Below, piece by piece: positions 41,759-48,903 of a DNA stretch of 64,000 bases. Numbering within the stretch: position 1 is the first letter of the stretch; every line of letters starts with the position of its first letter. Origin of the DNA: Pseudomonas sp. BGr12 (lineage in GTDB: Bacteria > Pseudomonadota > Gammaproteobacteria > Pseudomonadales > Pseudomonadaceae); NCBI RefSeq assembly GCF_030272895.1, contig NZ_JALRNF010000020.1:30965-94964 (forward strand), read 5' to 3'. The notes under the pieces are model-generated. The model searched no databases. It saw only the letters and a list, made by a program, of their open reading frames with translations, and was not told the DNA's origin. The translations under genes and the position numbers were made by a program.

Positions 41759-44143
41759 ATGACTTCCTCTTCCGCTTGGCTGCAACGCGGCGTACAGGGC
41801 TGCGCCGACCTGCTGTTCACCCATCGACGCTTCTGGTTGATGCTGTTCCTGCTGCTCAGCCTGGGCCTGGGCTACAGCGCCACCCAGGTGCGCCTGGATC
41901 CGGGCTTCAACAAGCAGATCCCGGTGCGCCATGACTACATGCTCAATTTCCTCGACTTCAGCCGGGTGTTCACCGGCGCCAACCGCCTGCTGGTCAATGT
42001 GCGCTGGAAGGGCGAGGGCGACATCTATAACCCGCAGTTCCTCGACGTGTTGCAGAAGGTCACCGACGATGTGTTCTTCATCTCCGGGGTCAGCCGCCCC
42101 AGCGTGACTTCGCTGTTCACCCCCAATGTGCGCTACGTGGAGATCACCGAAGAGGGTTATGTCGGTGACCTGGTGGTGCCGCCGCAGTACGCCGGCAGCG
42201 CCGAGGACCTGGCCAAGGTGCGCAGCAACGCCGCCCGCGCAGGACAGGTCGGCCGCCTGCTGGCCAACGACCAGCGTTCGGCCCTGGTGCGCGCCGACCT
42301 GCAGGACACCGACCCCAAGACCGGCCAGCCGGTGTCCTATGTCGAGATCGCCCAGCGCCTGGAGGAGATCCGCGCCCGCTACAACAGCGATGACATCGAA
42401 ATCAACGTGGTCGGCTTCGCCAAGCTGGTGGGCGATGTGGTCGAGGGGCTGAACACGGTGCTGCTGTTCTTCGCCGTGGCCTTCGTCATCACGGCGCTGT
42501 TGCTATGGCTTTATACCCGCTCGCAGGCGTTGACCCTGGTGGCGCTGCTGGTGGCCTTGCTGCCGGTGGTCTGGCTGCTCGGGTTGCTGCCGTTGCTGGG
42601 CCTGGGCATCGACCCGATGTCGGTGCTGGTGCCGTTTTTGATCTTTTCCATCGGCGTGTCCCATGCCGTGCAGATGAGCAACGCCTGGCGCCAGGACGTG
42701 CTGGCCGGCAGCGATGCCGCCAGTGCTGCGCGCTCGGCGTTCTGCGCGATCTTCATCCCCGGCGCTCTTGCACTGCTGATGAACGCCCTGGGCTTTGCCG
42801 TGATCATGCTGATCGACATTCCCATCGTCCATGAACTGGGGGTGACTGCCTGCATCGGTGTGATGCTGATGATCGTCACCAACAAGATGCTGTTGCCACT
42901 GATCCTGGCGGGGCTGTCGATGCCGGCCCGGGCTGCCAAGTCGCAGCCGCGTAGCACCCGCCATGCCCTGTGGTGGCGCCTTTCGGCGCTGGCCGAGCCC
43001 AAGCCTGCGCTGGCGGTGTTCGCGCTGAGCCTGGTGCTGCTGGCGCTGGGGGTGGTCAAGGCGCGGCAGCTGGAGGTCGGCGATATCGGCGTCGGCGCGC
43101 CGGAATTGCGCGCCGACTCGCGCTACAACCAGGACAACCAGCGCATCATCGGCAGCTATTCCATCGGCCTGGATGTGCTGGCGGTGTTCCTGCAGACCCA
43201 TGCCGGCGACGAGGCCTGCCTCAACCCCCAGGTGATGCGCGCAGTCGAGGCCTTCGACTTCCAGATGCGTGCGGTGGCCGGGGTTCAGTCGGTGCAGAGC
43301 GTGGCCGGCATGGGCAAGGAAATGATCGCCGGCAACAACGAAGGCAACCCGCGCTGGTCGGCCATTCCCGGTTCGTCCCGGGGCCTGCAGCAGGGCTCGT
43401 TGGCCTACTCGGCGGATTCGGGGCTGGTCACCGAAGGCTGCAAGCGCATGCAGATCCTGGTGTTCCTCAACGATCACGAAGGCGCCACGGTGTTCCATGT
43501 GGTCAAGGAAGCCAAGCGCATCATCGCCGGTATCCAGGCGCCGGAGGTCGAGTTCAGGCTGGCCGGCGGCAATGTCGGGGTCATGGCCGCGTCCAACGAG
43601 GCGGTCAAGCACGCTGAAGTGATCATGCTCGCCGCGCTGTTCTGTTCGGTGGCGCTGTTCTGCCTGCTGACCTTCCGCTCGCTGCGGGCGGTGCTGTGCA
43701 TCCTGGTGCCGCTGGGGGTGGTGGCGATCCTGTGCAATGCGCTGATGGCCATGCTGGGTATTGGCCTTAAGGTCGCCACCTTGCCGGTGATGGCCCTGGG
43801 GGTCGGGGTGGGGGTCGACTACGGCATCTACCTGTACGAGCGCATCCAGCACGAGATGGCCGCCGGTGCCGGGCTGCGCCAGGCGTTCTACCTGGCCATG
43901 TGCCAACGGGGTACGGCGGCGGTGTTCACCGCCCTGACCATGGCGGTCGGGGTCGGCACCTGGGCCTTTGCGCCGCTCAAGCTGCAGGCGGACATGGGCA
44001 TCCTGCTGGCGTTCATGTTCCTGGTCAACGTGCTGGGGGCGATCTTCCTGCTGCCGGCCCTGGCCGCCTGGTTCAACCAGGGTCGGCCGCTTGTGGGAGC
44101 GGGCTTGCCGGTGGGAGCGAGCTTGCCTCGCGATGCGGTTTGA
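41759..44143 (+). CDS. RND superfamily (MMPL/SSD-type) transporter, copy 2
   Basis: 794 aa. The ATG at 41759 mirrors the start of copy 1; an upstream ATG at 41741 is possible. It has the same 12-TM layout, with TM1 at about 25-45 and a GVGVGVDYGIYLYE motif holding Asp687. Long stretches are identical to copy 1 (for example RLDPGF-NKQIPVRHDYM and the second transmembrane bundle). The last 17 residues (LVGAGLPVGASLPRDAV) are encoded by a REP element into which the frame runs, so the original C terminus has been replaced. Probably moves a steroid or lipid across or out of the inner membrane. Confidence 0.85.
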   Translation: MTSSSAWLQRGVQGCADLLFTHRRFWLMLFLLLSLGLGYSATQVRLDPGFNKQIPVRHDYMLNFLDFSRVFTGANRLLVNVRWKGEGDIYNPQFLDVLQKVTDDVFFISGVSRPSVTSLFTPNVRYVEITEEGYVGDLVVPPQYAGSAEDLAKVRSNAARAGQVGRLLANDQRSALVRADLQDTDPKTGQPVSYVEIAQRLEEIRARYNSDDIEINVVGFAKLVGDVVEGLNTVLLFFAVAFVITALLLWLYTRSQALTLVALLVALLPVVWLLGLLPLLGLGIDPMSVLVPFLIFSIGVSHAVQMSNAWRQDVLAGSDAASAARSAFCAIFIPGALALLMNALGFAVIMLIDIPIVHELGVTACIGVMLMIVTNKMLLPLILAGLSMPARAAKSQPRSTRHALWWRLSALAEPKPALAVFALSLVLLALGVVKARQLEVGDIGVGAPELRADSRYNQDNQRIIGSYSIGLDVLAVFLQTHAGDEACLNPQVMRAVEAFDFQMRAVAGVQSVQSVAGMGKEMIAGNNEGNPRWSAIPGSSRGLQQGSLAYSADSGLVTEGCKRMQILVFLNDHEGATVFHVVKEAKRIIAGIQAPEVEFRLAGGNVGVMAASNEAVKHAEVIMLAALFCSVALFCLLTFRSLRAVLCILVPLGVVAILCNALMAMLGIGLKVATLPVMALGVGVGVDYGIYLYERIQHEMAAGAGLRQAFYLAMCQRGTAAVFTALTMAVGVGTWAFAPLKLQADMGILLAFMFLVNVLGAIFLLPALAAWFNQGRPLVGAGLPVGASLPRDAV

Positions 44144-44180
44144 AGAGCAGAGCGTAATCGCGGGGCAAGCCCGCTCCTAC
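44093..44180. repeat. REP elements overlapping the 3' end of the RND gene
   Basis: Two direct partial copies and an inverted partner (ATCGCGGGGCAAGCCCGCTC) are present. The first copies encode the C-terminal tail of the transporter. The LuxR start lies 28 bp after the last copy. Confidence 0.88.
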
Positions 44181-44207
44181 CGATTGAACCACCTTGGGGG
44201 TGTGTCT

Positions 44208-45416
44208 ATGCAAAGCCGTATGCCGAACTCGCAGGTCCTGGCGCAGATGGGGCTCGACATGGAGGGGTATGAACAGCTGATCGGCGATCTCTACGACGGC
44301 GCCCTGGATACCCGGCGCATGGCCGACTGCCTGCGCCAGCTGCAGGGTCTGTTCCAGGCGCATATCGTCACCCTGATCCTGCGCGCGGTGGACGAGCCGT
44401 ACCTGTCGCCGATGCTGGCGGTGGGCGAGGTGCCGGGGGCCGGCGAGATCCAGCACTATGCCTATTACAGCAAGTCGACCCCGTTCAACCATCTGCCGCT
44501 GGACCAGGTGTTCACCATCGACGACCTGATGAGCGAGGAGGAATGGCTCGGTTCCTCCTTCTACCTGCTGTATTGCCAGCCCTACGGCTGCCACCAGATG
44601 CTCGGCGCCGATATCGGCATGCCCGATGGCGGCCGCTTGCGCTTTCGCATCAACCGCCGGCGTGACCAGCCGACCTTCTGCGAGGCCGACCGGGCGCTGT
44701 GCGCGATGCTGTTGCCGCACCTGCGCCGGGCCTTGCACCTGCATGCGCTGCTTGACCGCAGCCAGTCCCTGGGCAGCCTGTACTTCGAGGCCATCAGTCG
44801 GCTGTCGGTGGCGACCATCGTCCTCGATGAGAACGCCAGTGTGCTGCAACTGAACCCGGTGGCCCGGGACATTCTCGACAGCAACGATGGCCTCAAATTG
44901 GTGGGCGGGCGCCTGGAGGCGACCTACCCGAGCGACAACCGCGAGCTGTCGCGCCTGGTGCGCGAGGCCTTCCAGCGGGCGCGCCAGGGCGACAACGGCC
45001 AGTGCAGCGCCGCCGCCCTGTCGATCTCGCGGCCGTCCGGGCAGGTCAACCTCGGCGTGGTGGTGGAGCTGATCCCGTGCCAGGAGCGGGTCGAGGGCAA
45101 GGGCCAGCCCACCGTGGTGGTCTATGTACGCGATGCGGTGGGCAAGTCGCTGGTCAGCAACCTGGCGACCTCGCAGCTGTACAACCTGACGCCGGCGGAA
45201 ACCGGCCTGGCCCTGGAACTGGCCAACGGCCTGTCGCTGGAGGAAGCCTCCGAGCTGCTCAATATCCGCCGCAACACCGCCCGCGCGCACCTGCGCTCGA
45301 TCTTCTCCAAGACCGGTGTACGGCGCCAGACGGAGCTTGTGCGCATCCTGCTCAACAGCGTGGTGGCCCTGGGGCCGCCCGGTGCCTTGCCGCCGGCGGT
45401 GAAGGCGGCGGGGTAA
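44208..45416 (+). CDS. LuxR-family transcriptional regulator, TeiR-like (copy 2)
   Basis: 402 aa, ATG with GGGGG upstream. It aligns with copy 1: YEQLIGDLYDGALDTRRMAD, LLPHLRRALHLHALLDRSQSL, and the C-terminal helix-turn-helix LTPAETGLALELANGLSLEE followed by NIRRNTARAHLRSIFSKTGV, which is identical in both. The identical recognition helix suggests that both proteins bind the same DNA site, while their N-terminal sensing regions differ more. It is separated from the RND gene by REP elements but is probably transcribed with it. Likely activator of the steroid genes. Confidence 0.85.
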   Translation: MQSRMPNSQVLAQMGLDMEGYEQLIGDLYDGALDTRRMADCLRQLQGLFQAHIVTLILRAVDEPYLSPMLAVGEVPGAGEIQHYAYYSKSTPFNHLPLDQVFTIDDLMSEEEWLGSSFYLLYCQPYGCHQMLGADIGMPDGGRLRFRINRRRDQPTFCEADRALCAMLLPHLRRALHLHALLDRSQSLGSLYFEAISRLSVATIVLDENASVLQLNPVARDILDSNDGLKLVGGRLEATYPSDNRELSRLVREAFQRARQGDNGQCSAAALSISRPSGQVNLGVVVELIPCQERVEGKGQPTVVVYVRDAVGKSLVSNLATSQLYNLTPAETGLALELANGLSLEEASELLNIRRNTARAHLRSIFSKTGVRRQTELVRILLNSVVALGPPGALPPAVKAAG

Positions 45417-45424
45417 AAATGCGT

Positions 45425-45442
45425 TAGTCCGAGCAGACGATG
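45425..45442 (+). promoter_or_regulatory. Steroid-cluster box (TAGTCC-GAGC-AGACGATG) upstream of the DUF1329 gene
   Basis: One mismatch to the consensus. A possible -10 (GATACT, 45464-45469) begins 21 bp after it, the same hexamer as before hsdA. The start codon is 61 bp downstream. Confidence 0.75.
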
Positions 45443-45503
45443 CCTGGCCTTTGTCGCGCTGCCGATACTGGGCCACCGCTATCGGAAACCATGGAGAACA
45501 ACA

Positions 45504-46904
45504 ATGACCGAGCGTAATTTCTGTGTGCCCAAGGCCCACGCCGACTCTCGCCGCTGGTTGCTGGCCCTGGCCCTGGGCTGCGCCACCGCAGGCCCGCTGC
45601 AGGCCGCGCCGGAGGATGTGGCGCGCCTGGGTAGCGAGCTGACCTGCGTCGGCGCCGACAAGCGCGGCAATGCCGACGGCAGCATCCCGCCCTATGCCGG
45701 GAAGTGGCTGGGGGTGCCTCCACAGGTGCAGTTCAAGGGCACCGGCCATCATCCGGTCGATCCCTACCCGGACGAGAAGCCGCTGTTCGTGATCACTGCC
45801 GCTAACCTGGCGCAGTACGCCGACTACCTGTCCGACGGGCAGAAAGCCCTGTTCAAGCTCTACCCGCAAACCTTCAACATGCCGATCTACCCGACCCACC
45901 GGGATTTTCGCTTTGCCGATTCGGTGTGTGAGGCAACCCGCGAGAACGCCAGCCTGGCGCGCCTGGTGGACGACGGCGAAGGTGTGGTGGGCAAGACCGG
46001 CGGCACGCCGTTCCCGGTACCGCGCAGCGGCCTGGAACTGCTGAAGAACGCCTCGACCTTCACCCTGCGGGCCTGGACCGAGGAGTACGTTTCCGACAAC
46101 GCCTACGTGCTCAAGGACGGCAACATCAACTGGGGCCGGGTACATTCGCGCAACCTGGCGCCGGCGCTGCAGCCGGGCAAGATTGGCGAGACCGTGGGCA
46201 ACTCCTCGTTCTACCTCAACGAAACCCTGCTGCCCCAGCGCGACAAGGGCGAGATCAACACCGGCACCGAGTTCTGGAACGACAAGACCGAGCCGCGCCA
46301 GAGCTGGCGCTACGACCCGGGCACGCGGCGGGTGCGGCAGTCGCCGGGCTATGGCTTCGACATGGCCTTCCCGGGCTCCGGCGGCTCGATCACCGTCGAT
46401 GAGGTGCGCCTGTTCAACGGCTCCGGCCAGCGCTACGACTGGAAGATCGTCGGCAAGCGCGAGATGTTCATCCCCTACAACACCTACCGCCTGCATGCCC
46501 CGGAACTCAAATACGCCGAGCTGCTCACCCCGGGCCACATCAATCCCCAGGCCATGCGTTATGAGCGCCACCGCGTGTGGGAGCTGGAAGGCACCCTCAA
46601 GCCCGGCTACCGCCACCTGTACGGCAAGCGCAAGTTGTACATCGACGAAGACACCTGGTTCCCGATGCTGGCCGACAACTACGACAACCGTGGCGAGCTG
46701 TGGCGCACCTCGATGGTCAACTATTTCTATGCCTACGAAAGCCAGGTGCCCCAGGCCGGAGTCGGCCTGTACCACGACCTCAACGCCGGCAGCTACCTGG
46801 CCTTCAACCTGATCAACGAACAGCGCAACGGCTATGTGCTCAACAAGGGTGGCTTCAGCCCGCGCGACTTCGGCCCGGAGGCGGCGCGCCGGGCAGGGCA
46901 GTAA
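45504..46904 (+). CDS. DUF1329 family periplasmic/outer-membrane-associated protein
   Basis: 466 aa. A signal peptide at residues 1-33 (WLLALALGCATAGPLQA, cut before APED) is followed by the family's GNADGSIPPYAG motif. Other conserved blocks are RVRQSPGYGFD, YDWKIVGKREMFIPYNTYR, ERHRVWELEGTLKPGYRHLYGKRKLYIDEDTW (quoted as ERHRVWELEGTLKPG) and DNRGELWRTS. DUF1329 proteins have a LolA/LolB-like half-barrel fold and are nearly always found with DUF1302 barrels, so a role as a hydrophobic-ligand carrier between membranes is plausible. It has its own box. Confidence 0.85.
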   Translation: MTERNFCVPKAHADSRRWLLALALGCATAGPLQAAPEDVARLGSELTCVGADKRGNADGSIPPYAGKWLGVPPQVQFKGTGHHPVDPYPDEKPLFVITAANLAQYADYLSDGQKALFKLYPQTFNMPIYPTHRDFRFADSVCEATRENASLARLVDDGEGVVGKTGGTPFPVPRSGLELLKNASTFTLRAWTEEYVSDNAYVLKDGNINWGRVHSRNLAPALQPGKIGETVGNSSFYLNETLLPQRDKGEINTGTEFWNDKTEPRQSWRYDPGTRRVRQSPGYGFDMAFPGSGGSITVDEVRLFNGSGQRYDWKIVGKREMFIPYNTYRLHAPELKYAELLTPGHINPQAMRYERHRVWELEGTLKPGYRHLYGKRKLYIDEDTWFPMLADNYDNRGELWRTSMVNYFYAYESQVPQAGVGLYHDLNAGSYLAFNLINEQRNGYVLNKGGFSPRDFGPEAARRAGQ

Positions 46905-46912
46905 CGGCGATC

Positions 46913-46930
46913 TAGTCCATTTGAAGGATG
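46913..46930 (+). promoter_or_regulatory. Steroid-cluster box (TAGTCC-ATTT-GAAGGATG) upstream of kshA
   Basis: Two mismatches to the consensus, both in the right half. A possible -10 (CAATGA, 46951-46956) begins 20 bp after it. The start codon is 103 bp downstream. Confidence 0.65.
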
Positions 46931-47033
46931 AGCGGCCGGCGACGGCTGCTCAATGATGTCGGGTAGGGGAAGGTGCTGGCGCTCAGCCCTGGCATCGCCC
47001 GACCCGGGTTTGCACCAGAGGAAGAACAAGAAC

Positions 47034-48074
47034 ATGACGAAACTCGCAGAACTGAGCATCGAAAACACCCAGCGCACCCACCGCTATGCCCGTGGCTGGC
47101 ACTGCCTGGGTGATGCCGCCGACTACCGTGATGGCAAGCTGCACACCCTGAACATCTTCGGCACCCGCCTGGTGGCCTTCGCCGACAGCCAGGGCAAGAT
47201 CAGCATTCTCGACGCCTTTTGCCCGCACATGGGTGCCGACCTGTCCCAGGGCACCATCGAGAACGATACCGTGGTCTGCCCCTTCCACCACTGGAAGTAC
47301 GACACCAGCGGCAAGTGCGTGGAGATTCCGTACTGCAAGCGCATCCCGCCCAAGGCCAAGACCCGCAGCTGGCTGACTTGCGAAGAGAACAAGCTGCTGT
47401 TCGTCTGGAACAACCCCGAGGGCCGGCCGCCGAAAGAGGGCGTGATCATTCCGCACCTGGAGGAGATGGACAGCGACGAGTGGATCCATGAGTGGAACAT
47501 CGACACCATGCTGATCGACACCAACCCGCGGGAGCTGGTCGACAACCTGGTCGATGCCCAGCACTTCGGCCCGGTGCATGGCACGCCGACCAAGTATTTT
47601 GCCAACGTCTTCGAAGGCCATATCGGCCGGCAGATCTTCCATGGCGACTCCGAGCGCCTGGGCGGCGACCTGATCGCGCCATCGGCCTACTACGGCCCGG
47701 CGACCCACTTCACCCACCTGAGCTCGATGTTCGGCGAGGTGCGGGTGCATGCCATCCTGCTCAACAGCCATGTGCCGGTGACGCCCGACAGCTTCCAGCT
47801 GCGTTTCGGCTGCATGGTCAAGCGCGTGCCGGGCTGGAGCGAGGAGCAGAACCGTGAAGTGGCCCAGGCCTATGTCATGGGCAACCGTGCCTCGTTCTAC
47901 CAGGACGTGGACATCTGGAAGCACAAGATCCGCATCGACAAGCCGGTGCTGGCCGAGAACGACGGGCCGGTGTACCAGCTGCGCGAGTGGTACCAGCAGT
48001 TCTTCACCGATGAGGACCTGGTACCGGCGAGCATGGCCGAGCGTCGGGAGATCGTGACCGTCGACGAGCGTTGA
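47034..48074 (+). CDS. kshA: Rieske non-heme iron oxygenase, 3-ketosteroid 9-alpha-hydroxylase oxygenase (KshA type)
   Basis: 346 aa. The start has an AGAGGAAG site. The Rieske cluster ligands are Cys63, His65, Cys82 and His85 (CPHMGADL and CPFHHW), and the catalytic iron site is Asp174-x2-His177-x4-His182 in NLVDAQHFGPVHG, with an Asp near 295-300 (FYQDVDIW). These positions match KshA. The enzyme hydroxylates C9 of the 3-ketosteroid, which triggers opening of ring B when combined with the delta-1 double bond. The reductase partner is probably the KshB-type gene at 16061. A small membrane-protein gene follows. Confidence 0.88.
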   Translation: MTKLAELSIENTQRTHRYARGWHCLGDAADYRDGKLHTLNIFGTRLVAFADSQGKISILDAFCPHMGADLSQGTIENDTVVCPFHHWKYDTSGKCVEIPYCKRIPPKAKTRSWLTCEENKLLFVWNNPEGRPPKEGVIIPHLEEMDSDEWIHEWNIDTMLIDTNPRELVDNLVDAQHFGPVHGTPTKYFANVFEGHIGRQIFHGDSERLGGDLIAPSAYYGPATHFTHLSSMFGEVRVHAILLNSHVPVTPDSFQLRFGCMVKRVPGWSEEQNREVAQAYVMGNRASFYQDVDIWKHKIRIDKPVLAENDGPVYQLREWYQQFFTDEDLVPASMAERREIVTVDER

Positions 48075-48107
48075 TTCTTCGCTGTGCAGGGGAGAGGAGT
48101 GCTGACA

Positions 48108-48257
48108 ATGAAAATAAAAAGCCTTCGCGCCTATGCTGTACCGCTGTTGTGCCTGGTGATCGTGCTGTACACCGCGCTGACGGCCGTGCCGCAGAAATCC
48201 AGGAGCTGTCCGGCCTGCGCGATGCCGAGTTTTCAGGGGTTGCAGGCGTTGCGTTAG
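48108..48257 (+). CDS. Small membrane-anchored CPxC protein (49 aa), uncharacterised
   Basis: This ORF starts 33 bp after kshA with a GGGAGAGGA site. It encodes 49 aa: a basic N terminus (MKIKSLR), one hydrophobic segment (about 9-27), then a short tail with Cys34 and Cys37 in RSCPACAMP. The layout is a small single-pass membrane protein, or a signal-anchored peptide, with a possible metal-binding or redox pair on the periplasmic side. I do not recognise it. Position directly behind kshA suggests co-transcription. Confidence 0.5.
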   Translation: MKIKSLRAYAVPLLCLVIVLYTALTAVPQKSRSCPACAMPSFQGLQALR

Positions 48258-48312
48258 GGCGTCTTGGGGCGGGCGACTATCGCAGGCTCCCACAGGAAAA
48301 AGGCTATGGCCT

Positions 48313-48383
48313 GTAGGAGCGGGCTTGCCCCGCGATGCGATGTAACTGACCGATTGCAATCGCGGGGCAAGCCCGCTCCTACA
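48313..48383. repeat. REP pair (inverted) at the right border of the steroid region
   Basis: GGAGCGGGCTTGCCCCGCGA and its inverted partner, with REP fragments (CGCAGGCTCCCACAGG, TTGCTCCCACAGGG) on either side. This fills most of the 206 bp between the small ORF and the next gene. Confidence 0.9.
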
Positions 48384-48463
48384 AAAGACAGTTGCTCCCA
48401 CAGGGATCGGTACAGGCCGAAGACCTGTGGGGGCTCATCGCAACGTAATTTGCGCGTGGCGAG

Positions 48464-48751
48464 TCAGTGCTGGTGCTTTTTGGCATCGACAATCAAATTT
48501 GACAGCGGGCTGCTTGCGCCTCCGTCGAACCAGCTTACGACAAGAACGCCACCGACGATATCCGGCATAGTGAATACGAAGCCCCCCTGGGCGTCTGGTA
48601 CTACGGTGACCTGTTTAACAGTCTCGTTCATATGGAACTGTAAACCCGTGAGTCCTCTAATATGTGGGCTTCGCACCGTAACTGTAGCGCCGACTTCAGG
48701 TCGTGCCGGATCGAAGGTGACGGTCGGGGCATTTTGGGTTGAAGTGCTCAT
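48464..48751 (-). CDS. Small IPT/TIG-like beta-sandwich protein, uncharacterised
   Basis: 95 aa. The ATG at 48751 (MSTSTQNAPTVTFDP) has AGAAGGA upstream. The sequence alternates short beta strands with the pattern PxxPEVGATVTVRSP, GGFVFTMPDIVGGVLVVSW, SSPLSNLIVDA, which resembles a single IPT/TIG immunoglobulin-like domain. There is no signal peptide. Its base composition is visibly less GC-rich than the flanking genes, suggesting a separate origin. I do not recognise a specific family; the gene stands alone between REP elements and the MocR gene. Confidence 0.6.
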   Translation of the reverse strand: MSTSTQNAPTVTFDPARPEVGATVTVRSPHIRGLTGLQFHMNETVKQVTVVPDAQGGFVFTMPDIVGGVLVVSWFDGGASSPLSNLIVDAKKHQH

Positions 48752-48903
48752 GATGTCTTGATCCTTCTGATTGAGGGTTCCGTTCAACTCGGTCCGGGGA
48801 AGATGCACCCCGCCAGGTACCCGTTACCGGGCTGGAACCAATCTATTTCGGATCGCGGAGTGTGGATACTGATAGAAATGTCAGGTCTCCAATGGCCCAC
48901 TTG

